A DNA stretch of 64,000 bases, taken from the NCBI RefSeq assembly GCF_024979315.1, contig NZ_JANLCK010000012.1:39003-103002 (forward strand), read 5' to 3'. Source of the stretch: Herbiconiux oxytropis. Lineage in GTDB: Bacteria > Actinomycetota > Actinomycetes > Actinomycetales > Microbacteriaceae. The stretch's first letter is position 1; each line of letters opens with the position of its first letter. A program made the translations under genes and the position numbers. A model generated the notes under the pieces. It did no database searches and had not been told where the DNA came from. It worked only from the letters and a program-made list of their open reading frames with translations. This document shows, one piece after another, positions 32,873 through 40,266 of this stretch.

Positions 32873-33429
32873 GGCGTCGGCTCCTCCGTGGGGGTGGGGG
32901 TGGGGGCGGTTGCCGCGGGTCTTGTCGCCGTCGGGGGGAAGAGGGTCGCCAGGCGGAGCATCGTGATGTCCCGGAGTTCGGAGGCGACCGTGGCGAGCTC
33001 GGCGGTGTCGTCGAGGGCGAGGCGGCGGGTGAGTTCGGCGAGGATCTCGGCACGGCCACGACCGGCGGCCCGGATGAGGAAGACCCGGTCGAAGCGGGCC
33101 TCATAGGCCTCGTTGCCGGCGGCGATGGCGGCGGCCAGGCCCTCGTCGGAGGCCTCGGCGGCCGACTGCTCCGAGCGGCTGAACGCCTGCGCCCGACCCT
33201 CGCCGCGCATCCGCTCGCCGATACGGGGATGGTGGGCGAGCGCCGCCTCGACCTCGTCCGCCGTCAGCGAGCCCGCCACGGGCTCGGCTGCGGCGAGAAG
33301 CTCGTCGTTCGAGCCGAACGGCGCCCGCTGCGCGACCTCGTCGATGAACCGCTCGACCCCGAGACACGAACGCAGCGCCTCCCGGAGATCGGCCTCGCTG
33401 GTGTGCCGCACGTCGCCGGTCTCCGTCAT
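32869..33429 (-). CDS. 2-oxo-4-hydroxy-4-carboxy-5-ureidoimidazoline (OHCU) decarboxylase
   Basis: The 186-residue all-helical protein makes S-allantoin from OHCU. It has ALAHHPRIGERM with the catalytic His and Glu, FSRSEQSAA and FDRVFLIRAAGR, all typical of the family. The C terminus is a Pro/Thr-rich tail. The start is supported by TAAACT 6 nt upstream on the minus strand. It is cotranscribed with HIU hydrolase and divergent from the MocA-like gene across only 22 bp. Confidence 0.96.
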   Translation of the reverse strand: MTETGDVRHTSEADLREALRSCLGVERFIDEVAQRAPFGSNDELLAAAEPVAGSLTADEVEAALAHHPRIGERMRGEGRAQAFSRSEQSAAEASDEGLAAAIAAGNEAYEARFDRVFLIRAAGRGRAEILAELTRRLALDDTAELATVASELRDITMLRLATLFPPTATRPAATAPTPTPTEEPTP

Positions 33430-33435
33430 GGCTTC

Positions 33436-33445
33436 AGTTTACGAT
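33436..33445. promoter_or_regulatory. Overlapping divergent leaderless -10 elements in a 22-bp gap
   Basis: The minus-strand TAAACT (33436-33441) lies 6 nt before the OHCU decarboxylase ATG. The plus-strand TACGAT (33440-33445) lies 6 nt before the MocA-like ATG. They share two bases, so RNA polymerase could not occupy both at once. Confidence 0.6.
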
Positions 33446-33451
33446 GGGCGC

Positions 33452-34066
33452 ATGAACCCGCCCCCCGCTCCAGGCGCTGCGGCGGGCATCCTGCTCGCGG
33501 CAGGCGCGGGCAGGCGGATGGGCGGCCCGAAGGCCCTCGTCGTCCCCGCCGCCGGCGAGGGCTGGCTGCACCGAGGGGTGCGCGTGCTCCTCGAGGCGGG
33601 GTGCGATCCCGTCGTCGTGGTGCTCGGAGCCTCGGCCGACGACGCCGCCGAGCTGCTGCGCGCCGGATTCGCCGACGAGCTCGCGGCGGGCCGCGTGCGG
33701 ATCGCCGTCGCGACGGCGTGGGAGGAGGGCCTCGGGGCCTCGCTCCGGACGGGGATCGCGGCGGTGCGGGCCCTGACTGCGGTGTCCGGGATCTCCGCGG
33801 TGGCGATCACCCTCGTCGACCTTCCGGAGCTCGAGGGCGAAGCGGTGCGGAGGCTGCTCCAGGGGGCGGGACCGACGACGCTGCGTCAGGCGTTCTACGA
33901 GGGCAGGCCGGGGCATCCGGTGGTCGTGGGCGCCGAGCACCTGCCCGCTCTCACCGAAGCGCTTGCCGGCGACGAGGGGGCACGGCCCTATCTGCGGGCG
34001 CACGGGGTCGAGGAGGTCGACTGCAGCGACCTGGGCGGCGGTTCCGACGTCGACACCCCGGGCTGA
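33452..34066 (+). CDS. MocA-like nucleotidyltransferase (molybdopterin cytidylyltransferase family)
   Basis: The 204-residue NTP transferase begins GILLAAGAGRRMGGPKALV, the nucleotide-binding loop of MobA/MocA proteins. WEEGLGASLRTGIAA, ITLVDLPEL and GRPGHPVV match the MocA/NboR branch, which makes molybdopterin cytosine dinucleotide or serves XDH-type enzymes. Here it probably finishes the cofactor for the XDH encoded at 6352-10013. It is leaderless and divergent from the OHCU decarboxylase gene. Confidence 0.82.
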   Translation: MNPPPAPGAAAGILLAAGAGRRMGGPKALVVPAAGEGWLHRGVRVLLEAGCDPVVVVLGASADDAAELLRAGFADELAAGRVRIAVATAWEEGLGASLRTGIAAVRALTAVSGISAVAITLVDLPELEGEAVRRLLQGAGPTTLRQAFYEGRPGHPVVVGAEHLPALTEALAGDEGARPYLRAHGVEEVDCSDLGGGSDVDTPG

Positions 34067-34118
34067 GCGCCTGCCCGGATCGGGAACACCTGCGCGCATC
34101 GCCGCGTTGACTCCCGGC

Positions 34119-34769
34119 ATGACCAGTACAGGAACCACCACCATCGGATTCATCGGCGCCGGAAACATCGGCGGTCAGCTCGCGCGGCTCGCCGTGGCGC
34201 ACGGCTACCGCGTGGTCGTGAGCAACTCGCGCGGGCCCGAGACTCTCACGGAGCTCGTCGACGAGCTGGGGCCGTCTGCTTCGGCCGCGACGTCGGCGGA
34301 GGCTGCGGCGGCGGGTGACCTCGTGGTGGTGACCGTGCCGCTGAAGAACTACCTCGAGGTTCCGGTGGAACCCCTCGCGGGCAAGATCGTGATCGACACG
34401 AACAACTACTACTGGGAGCGCGACGGGCGCATCGACGCGCTCGAGCAGGGCTCGACCACCGTGTCGGAGATGCTGCAGGCGCACCTGCCGGAAGCCGCCG
34501 TCGTGAAGGCGTTCAACAACATCCTGGCCGCCGACCTCACCACGACGGGCTCCCCGGCCGGCACGCCGGACCGCCGTGCCCTGCCGATCGCGGGCGAAGA
34601 CGAGGCCGCGAAGGCCCGGGTCGCGGCCCTCCTCGACGAGTTCGGCTTCGACGCGGTCGACGCAGGCTCCCTCGCCGACAGCTGGCGCTTCGAGCGCGAC
34701 CGCCCGGCCTACGTCGTGCGCATGACGGCCCCCGAGGCCCGCGCCAAGCTCGCGGAGCCCACCCGCTGA
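34119..34769 (+). CDS. NADPH-dependent F420 reductase-like protein
   Basis: The 216-residue Rossmann protein has GFIGAGNIGGQLARLAV and VVVSNSRGPETL, where the Ser/Asn/Ser/Arg loop suits NADP phosphate binding, and KAFNNILAADL, as in F420:NADP oxidoreductase (Fno) relatives. It could regenerate reduced F420 from NADPH for the F420-type LLM enzyme at 52862. Some family members reduce other substrates, so F420 use is inference. A weak -10-like TTGACT stands 6 nt before the ATG. Confidence 0.75.
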   Translation: MTSTGTTTIGFIGAGNIGGQLARLAVAHGYRVVVSNSRGPETLTELVDELGPSASAATSAEAAAAGDLVVVTVPLKNYLEVPVEPLAGKIVIDTNNYYWERDGRIDALEQGSTTVSEMLQAHLPEAAVVKAFNNILAADLTTTGSPAGTPDRRALPIAGEDEAAKARVAALLDEFGFDAVDAGSLADSWRFERDRPAYVVRMTAPEARAKLAEPTR

Positions 34770-34821
34770 CGCTCGGCCGGCTGACGCACAGCCGGCCGAC
34801 GCCGCCCCCGCGTCCCCACCT

Positions 34822-34882
34822 CGCCGACTTGACACAAGATGTGCCAAGTCGGCGCTTATTCGCGCACCTACTGTCAAGTCGC
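34822..34882. repeat. Intergenic palindromic repeat with terminator-like stem (copy 1)
   Basis: CGCCGACTTG (34822-34831) pairs with CAAGTCGGCG (34845-34854), with an inner CACA-AGA-TGTG stem. A further TGTCAAGTCG half follows at about 34871-34880. It lies between the converging Fno-like and RpiR genes and probably terminates both. The same element occurs inverted at 44014-44100. Confidence 0.78.
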
Positions 34883-34941
34883 CAAAGCGCCCGAGCGTGA
34901 GGTAGAACGCGACCGAGCGCGCGCGAGGCAGCAACGGCCTG

Positions 34942-35793
34942 TCAGGGGCTGGACTCGAGCTCGCCGAGGGTGTCGTAGAGGCTCGTGATGGCCGCGATGC
35001 GGGTGCGGGTCTCGCGCGTGCGGGCCGCGAGCGCGTTGGCGGCGAGCACGTTGATGAGGCTCATGGCGCTCGCATAGCTGTCGAGCGGCGAGACGCTGTC
35101 GATCGGGCACTCCACCCACACGTCCGCGAACTCCGCGTACCGCCGGGCCGAGACGTCGCCGATCAGCACCACGTGCACCCCGCGACCGGCGATGCCCGCG
35201 AGCATCCGCCCGAAGCCCTCCGGGCGCCGCCGGAAGCCGAACACCACGGCCACGTCGCGCGCATCCCGCTCGGCGAACTCCTCGGCGATCGTCTGCCCCG
35301 GCTGCGGCACGAGCAGCACGCCGTCGCGCCCCTGCGTGAGCTGCTCGCGCAGGTGCAGAGCGAGCGCGTAGCCGTTGCGGAGCCCCACGACCGAGACCGT
35401 GCGCGAGCGCACGAGCAGCCCCGTCACCTGCTCCAGCCGCTCCGGACCGAGGGCATCGAGACACCGCCGGAGGTTCTCGACCTCGCGCACGAGATGCGCC
35501 GAGAGGTCGGCAGAGGCACCGGGGGTCGCACCGCCCACGGGCGCGCCGGACGAGCGCAGCGAGCGGGCGTGCTCGCGCACCTCCTGCGCGTTCTCGAACC
35601 CCAGCCGCCGGAACAGCCGCGACACGGTGGCCTTCGACACCCCGCTCCGCTGCGCGAGCTCGGTGCCCGAGTACACGGCGAGGTCGCTGAGGTGATCGAG
35701 GATGAAGTCGGCCGCCCGCTGCTCCTGCGGCGACAGCTCGCCGTAGGAGCGGTCGATCCGCTGCCCGATGTTCATGGGGGCCGTGTCGGTCAC
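34942..35793 (-). CDS. RpiR-family transcriptional regulator (HTH-SIS)
   Basis: The 283-residue protein has an N-terminal helix-turn-helix (YSGTELAQRSGVSKATVSRL, about residues 41-60) and a C-terminal SIS domain (VVGLRNGYALALHLREQLTQG; VVLIGDVSARRYAEFADVWVE) that in relatives binds phosphosugars; some members regulate allantoin/ureide use. Its GTG overlaps the allantoate amidohydrolase stop by 4 nt, so it is cotranscribed with the ureide genes and probably controls them through the GAAAC/GTTTC sites upstream of the aminotransferase. Confidence 0.9.
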   Translation of the reverse strand: MTDTAPMNIGQRIDRSYGELSPQEQRAADFILDHLSDLAVYSGTELAQRSGVSKATVSRLFRRLGFENAQEVREHARSLRSSGAPVGGATPGASADLSAHLVREVENLRRCLDALGPERLEQVTGLLVRSRTVSVVGLRNGYALALHLREQLTQGRDGVLLVPQPGQTIAEEFAERDARDVAVVFGFRRRPEGFGRMLAGIAGRGVHVVLIGDVSARRYAEFADVWVECPIDSVSPLDSYASAMSLINVLAANALAARTRETRTRIAAITSLYDTLGELESSP

Positions 35794-37175
35794 GGCGCCG
35801 CCGTCCCGTCCGCGGGATCCGCATCCGCCGACACCGGCGACACTGACTCCGACGCCGACGCCGACGCCGCCACGGACGCCGCCGCGGACGCCGACTCCGA
35901 CGCCGCGAGCGCCAGCACCGCCGCCTCGAACGCGTCGATCGTGGCGGCCACGTCGGCCTCCGTCACGAACTCCTCCGGGTGGTGCGACACCCCGCCCTCG
36001 CAGCGCACGAACAGCATCCCGATCTCGGTGATCGACGCGATCGCCATCGCATCGTGCCCCGCCTTCGAGAACAGCGACATCGGCCGCGAGTCACCCGTCG
36101 AGCGGATGCCCTCGGCCACGACCCCGCGCAGGCGCTCACTGCACACCGCCGCGGGCGCCGAGTGCGTCTCGACGCTCGACCAGCTCAGCCTCCGCTGCCC
36201 GCAGATGTCGGTGAGCAGACCCTGGATGACCGCCCAGATGCGGTCGCGCTCGCTGTCGTACTCGCCGCGCAGGTCGAGACTGAACTCGACCTTGCCCGGG
36301 ATGACGTTGACCGCATCCGGGAACACCTCGAGGTGCCCCACGGTGGCGATGAGCTGGGCCGAGCGGGCGATCCGCTCGATGGCGATGATGGCATCCGCGG
36401 CTCCGGCGAGCGCGTCGCGCCGCCGCTCGTAGGGGGTGCCGGAGTGGCCCGCCTTGCCGGTGACGGTGATCATGAAGCGACGGGCGCCGGCGATCGACGA
36501 GACGATGCCGAGGGCCTTGTCGGCGTCCTCGAGGTAGGGGCCCTGCTCGATGTGGGCCTCGAGGTAGCCCACGAACTCCTCGGGCCGGCGCGCGGCGTCG
36601 CCGATCCGCGTGGGGTCGAGGCCCCAGGCGGTGAAGGCATCGCGGAGGCTCACGCCGTCCTCGCCCTCGAGCTCCCACCAGGCGTCGTCCCAGGTGCCCG
36701 CGAGGGCCCGGCTGCCGAGCAGGGCGCGGCCGAAGCGGGTGCCCTCCTCGTCGGCGAACGCCACGACCTCGAGCGCGAACGGCAGCGCACGCCCCGACGA
36801 ACGGATGCGCTGCACCACCGCGATCGCCGACAGCACCCCCAGGATGCCGTCGTACCTGCCGGCCGCCGGCACCGTATCGAGGTGGCTGCCGAGGAGGAGC
36901 GCAGGGAGCCCGTCGACCGCACCCTCCAGCCTGCCGCAGAGGTTGCCGGCGGCATCCTGCCACGTCGTGAGGCCGGCCTGCCGCATCCACTGCTCGGCGA
37001 GGGCGTTGACCTCGGCGTGCTCCTTCGAGAGGTAGACCCGCTCGATCAGGCCGTCGGGCATCGAGCTGTGGGTGGCGAGCTCCTCGCAGCGGGCGAGCAC
37101 AGCGGATGCGGTGGTCGCGTCGTCCGCGCTCATCACGCCGCCGGATGCGCCGCCGGCGTCGTCCGCGCTCGTCAC
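35790..37175 (-). CDS. allC: Allantoate amidohydrolase (M20 family)
   Basis: The 461-residue zinc hydrolase releases ammonia and CO2 from allantoate to give ureidoglycine. It shows GSHLDTVPAAGRYDG, FADEEGTRFG, EAHIEQGP, HSGTPYERRRDAL, KAGHDAMAI and GVSHHPEEF, as in AllC and carbamoylases. The GTG at 37175 overlaps the aminotransferase stop. An in-frame ATG at 37133 lies in a second copy of a 24-bp repeat and is an equally plausible start (447 residues). A Ser/Ala-rich tail of about 40 residues follows the core. Confidence 0.9.
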   Translation of the reverse strand: MTSADDAGGASGGVMSADDATTASAVLARCEELATHSSMPDGLIERVYLSKEHAEVNALAEQWMRQAGLTTWQDAAGNLCGRLEGAVDGLPALLLGSHLDTVPAAGRYDGILGVLSAIAVVQRIRSSGRALPFALEVVAFADEEGTRFGRALLGSRALAGTWDDAWWELEGEDGVSLRDAFTAWGLDPTRIGDAARRPEEFVGYLEAHIEQGPYLEDADKALGIVSSIAGARRFMITVTGKAGHSGTPYERRRDALAGAADAIIAIERIARSAQLIATVGHLEVFPDAVNVIPGKVEFSLDLRGEYDSERDRIWAVIQGLLTDICGQRRLSWSSVETHSAPAAVCSERLRGVVAEGIRSTGDSRPMSLFSKAGHDAMAIASITEIGMLFVRCEGGVSHHPEEFVTEADVAATIDAFEAAVLALAASESASAAASVAASASASESVSPVSADADPADGTAAP

Positions 37176-37179
37176 GCCG
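37133..37179. repeat. Duplicated start region of allC (24-bp repeat, 42-bp period)
   Basis: The sequence reading GTGACGAGCGCGGACGAC on the minus strand recurs 42 bp downstream as GTGATGAGCGCGGACGAC, so GGVTSADDA and GGVMSADDA both appear at the N terminus. Each copy offers a start codon. Confidence 0.75.
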
Positions 37180-38410
37180 CCCCCGCATCCTGGTACACGT
37201 CGTACGCGGCGCCCACGCCGCCACCGCCCACGACCGGCGCACCGTGCCGTCGCAGCACCTGCTCGAGGGCCGCGAGCGTGGTGAGCACCGCATCCTTCCG
37301 GGCGTTGTAGCCCATGGTCCCGATCCGCCACACCTTGCCGTGCAGCGGACCGAACGAGGTCCCGATCTCGATGCCGAAGTCGGTGAGCAGCTCGCCGCGC
37401 ACGGCGTCGCCGTTCACCGCGGCCGGGATCTCGACGGCCACGACGTTGTTCATCCGGTGCTCGAGGTCGCCGAACACCGTGAGCCCGAGACCGCCGACCC
37501 CGGCGAGCATCGCGGTGCCGTGCAGTCGGTGGCGTTCGACGGCGTTCGCCAGGCCCTCCTCGACCAGCAGCCGCGCGCATTCCCGGGCGCCGTAGAGCAT
37601 GCTCGTGGCCTCGGTGTGGTGGTTCAGCCGCTTGGCGCCCCAGTAGTCGAAGATCATGGCGAGGTCGAAGTAGTTCGAGCGGATGCGCCGGTCGGTGCTC
37701 GCGGCGATCTCGTCGGCGCTGCTCGCGATGCCGGCCTCGATGCTCTTGCGGCTCTCGATCACCTCGACGGCCCGGGGCGAGAAGGTGGCGGGAGCCGATC
37801 CGGACGGCCCGCCCAGGCACTTCTGCAGGCCCGCGGTCACGGCGTCGAGCCCGAGCTCGTCGGCGGCGAAGGCATTGCCGGCGAGCGAGGCGGTGACGTC
37901 GGTGTAGAAGAGCACACCGTGCTTCTCGCACAGCGCGCCGAGGCCCTCGAGGGGTTGCGCCACGGTGGTGCTCGTGTCGCCGTGCACGACCGCGAGGAGC
38001 GCGGGCTTCGTGGCCACGATTGCCCGCTCGATCTCGGCCTCGGTGAACACCGTGCCCCACTCGCGCTCGATCACGTGCACCTCGGCGCCGGCCCGCTCGG
38101 CGATCTCGCGGAGGAGGTGCCCGAAGCGGCCGAAGATCGGCACGAGCACGCGGTCGCCGGGTGCCACGAGCGACACGATCGCGGCCTCGATGCCGGCGCG
38201 CGAGGTGCCGTCGATGAGCAGGGTCTGCTCGTTCGCGGTGCGGAACACCTCGCGGTAGAGCGCCATCGTCTCATTCATGTACGAGGTCATGGCGGGGTCG
38301 TACTGCCCCACGAGCTGCGCCGACATGGCTCGCAGCACCCGCGGATCGGCGTTGATGGGCCCCGGCCCCATGAGCAGTCGCGGCGGCGGGTTGATCGGCA
38401 GGCTGGACAT
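37172..38410 (-). CDS. (S)-ureidoglycine-glyoxylate aminotransferase (PucG family)
   Basis: The 412-residue class-V aminotransferase has LLMGPGPINADPRVL at the N terminus, HGDTSTTVAQPL, Asp171, and the PLP Lys197 in GLQKCLGGPSG. This pattern fits PucG or serine/alanine-glyoxylate aminotransferases. Placement directly upstream of allC and RpiR favours ureidoglycine as the amino donor. AGGAG stands six bases before the ATG, and a longer in-frame start at 38458 would run through the promoter. Confidence 0.9.
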   Translation of the reverse strand: MSSLPINPPPRLLMGPGPINADPRVLRAMSAQLVGQYDPAMTSYMNETMALYREVFRTANEQTLLIDGTSRAGIEAAIVSLVAPGDRVLVPIFGRFGHLLREIAERAGAEVHVIEREWGTVFTEAEIERAIVATKPALLAVVHGDTSTTVAQPLEGLGALCEKHGVLFYTDVTASLAGNAFAADELGLDAVTAGLQKCLGGPSGSAPATFSPRAVEVIESRKSIEAGIASSADEIAASTDRRIRSNYFDLAMIFDYWGAKRLNHHTEATSMLYGARECARLLVEEGLANAVERHRLHGTAMLAGVGGLGLTVFGDLEHRMNNVVAVEIPAAVNGDAVRGELLTDFGIEIGTSFGPLHGKVWRIGTMGYNARKDAVLTTLAALEQVLRRHGAPVVGGGGVGAAYDVYQDAGAA

Positions 38411-38421
38411 GACGGCTCCTC

Positions 38422-38496
38422 GAAATCTCTGTTTCTCCGCCCCCATCCTACGAAACAAGTGTTTCAGCCGTGTTTCGGTATCGCCGCCGCCGAAAC
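38422..38496. promoter_or_regulatory. Cluster of GAAAC/GTTTC inverted repeats around the aminotransferase promoter
   Basis: Three related dyads are visible: GAAA-TCTCTG-TTTC (38422-38435), GAAAC-AAGT-GTTTC (38452-38465) and GTTTCGG-N11-CCGAAAC (38472-38496). On the minus strand a -10-like TAGGAT (38445-38450) lies between the first two. The arrangement suits repression by the RpiR regulator of the same operon. The third may also affect the divergent secreted-protein gene, whose -10-like TATCCT is at 38502. Confidence 0.6.
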
Positions 38497-38539
38497 TGAT
38501 CTATCCTCGTGTTGTTTCCCTCCGACCCAGAAGAGATCA

Positions 38540-40213
38540 ATGAGACACACCTCCAAGCCCTCGCGATGGCGCGTGGCCATCATCGCAACAGCGGCTCTGG
38601 CCGCATCCACCCTTCCCGTGCTCGCGGCGCCCGCCGGGCCGGCGTCAGCCATGCAGATCGACTGCAGCTACAGCCCCGGACTGAAGGAGTTCATCGACGG
38701 GGGCGGAGTTCCTGGCACCAAGTGCTCCGGCGGAGGTGGCACGGGTACCGGCTCCGGCACGAGCACGGGCAGCGGCAGCGGCAGTGGCGGCAGCGGGTCG
38801 AGCGGAGGCACCAACTGTCAACCTCATCAGCAGTATCTGCCCCCCTATTTCATCCAAGACGCGACCAGACACGACAGCACGAGCTACTCCACCTATCTCG
38901 ACGACGGAGGTCACACGAGCACCACGACGGTGCGGCATTACCTCAACAACCGGTTGAGCGGCTCCCTGCAGATCTTCCGTCAGTTCAGAGACGGACGGAC
39001 CTCATGGGTGCTCATCTACTCGCTCTTCCAGAAGGGCACCCTGAGCCAGGCGATCTACGCGTCGGGCATGCCGTGCGGCACCGGCTACACCTACGTCGAC
39101 CCCGTGAAGGCACCGGCACCGTCGGGAGCCGGCGACGTCCGCGAGCACCTCGTGAGCCCAGGACTCCCGACGACCCCGCTGCTCGGCCAGGTCGAGACCC
39201 GCGGCTCCATGACGCCGATCCCCGGAACCGGCGATGAGTACTTCGTGCGGGTCGATGTCACGAATCCGGCGGGGCGGGCGCTCACCCCCGTCGATGTCGA
39301 GACCGGCTTCGGTGACGGATTCGACCTCGTGAGCATCGCGTCCATCCCGTCCGACGCGGAGTGCGACGTCACCGCCCGAGCACTCGAGCAGTGCTCTGTG
39401 GCCGTGGCCGGAGGCCAGACGAAGAGCTTCCTGTTCACGGCGAAGGCCAAGCCCGGCACTCCCGCCGACGCCGAACTCCCCGTCACGGTCGCCAATCTGG
39501 GCGTGGTGATGACAGAACTGGAGTACGTCGAGGGGGCGACCCGTGAGCGGCGGATGACGCGACCGGTCACGAACCTCTACAAGCTCACCAGACCAGCGCC
39601 ATTCGCACCTGTCGTGACACCGGACACACCCGTCTGCAGCGCCGAGGCCGCGGGCGGTCCGACGGCGCTGCCGGGTGGCTCCGACAACCAGAACGTCATC
39701 GCCGGACAGGTCACCAAGCTGGTGAAGCACTGCAGCAACGCGACCGGTTTGCCCATGAAGTCGAGCGCCCTTCACGGAACGACGACGATGGATGCCTACG
39801 GCTGGGTCAGCTACACGCCCGACACCGGCTACCGAGGCCCGGACACCGTGTCGGTGCTCACCGTGAACCCGGAGACGAAGGCTGAGAGCGCCCCGGCGGC
39901 GATCGCTGTGACGGTCGTCGCGCCGGCCGAAGCCACGGCAGACGCCTACACGGTCTCCAGCGACACGACGCTCACCTCCCCCTCGAGCCTGCTGGACAAT
40001 GACCGGGTTCCCCCCACCGACGGCTGGATGATCCAGCAAGGCACCACGCCGCCGGCTCACGGAACGCTCGAGCTCGACGCGAGGACCGGCCGCTTCACTT
40101 ACACCCCCGTAGCGGGGTACGTCGGCGCCGACAGCTTCCGCTACCGGCTCAGTGGGCCGGACGGAGCCGTGTCGAACGTGGTCGCCGTCGAGTTCACCGT
40201 GACGGCGCCGTGA
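38540..40213 (+). CDS. Secreted protein with C-terminal Ig/cadherin-like repeats
   Basis: The 557-residue protein has a signal peptide (about residues 1-37, ending ASA) and then a short Cys-containing region and a Gly/Ser/Thr-rich linker. The middle has no recognised domain. From about residue 375 there are two Ig-like modules with the pattern HGTTTMDAYGWVSYTPDTGYRGPD and HGTLELDARTGRFTYTPVAGYVGAD, as in cadherin-like bacterial adhesins. No LPXTG anchor or C-terminal membrane helix is visible. Its composition is more Thr/Ser-rich than its neighbours. Function unknown, perhaps cell-surface or matrix. Confidence 0.8.
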   Translation: MRHTSKPSRWRVAIIATAALAASTLPVLAAPAGPASAMQIDCSYSPGLKEFIDGGGVPGTKCSGGGGTGTGSGTSTGSGSGSGGSGSSGGTNCQPHQQYLPPYFIQDATRHDSTSYSTYLDDGGHTSTTTVRHYLNNRLSGSLQIFRQFRDGRTSWVLIYSLFQKGTLSQAIYASGMPCGTGYTYVDPVKAPAPSGAGDVREHLVSPGLPTTPLLGQVETRGSMTPIPGTGDEYFVRVDVTNPAGRALTPVDVETGFGDGFDLVSIASIPSDAECDVTARALEQCSVAVAGGQTKSFLFTAKAKPGTPADAELPVTVANLGVVMTELEYVEGATRERRMTRPVTNLYKLTRPAPFAPVVTPDTPVCSAEAAGGPTALPGGSDNQNVIAGQVTKLVKHCSNATGLPMKSSALHGTTTMDAYGWVSYTPDTGYRGPDTVSVLTVNPETKAESAPAAIAVTVVAPAEATADAYTVSSDTTLTSPSSLLDNDRVPPTDGWMIQQGTTPPAHGTLELDARTGRFTYTPVAGYVGADSFRYRLSGPDGAVSNVVAVEFTVTAP

Positions 40214-40218
40214 GGGCG

Positions 40219-40248
40219 GGCGTCCGCACCCTGCCGGGTGCGGACGCC
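40219..40248. terminator. Perfect 13-bp stem, 4-nt loop terminator between converging genes
   Basis: GGCGTCCGCACCC pairs perfectly with GGGTGCGGACGCC around TGCC. It lies six bases after the stop of the secreted-protein gene and 19 bp from the end of the converging amidase gene, so it could serve both. Confidence 0.8.
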
Positions 40249-40266
40249 TACTCCCGCTCGGCAGCC

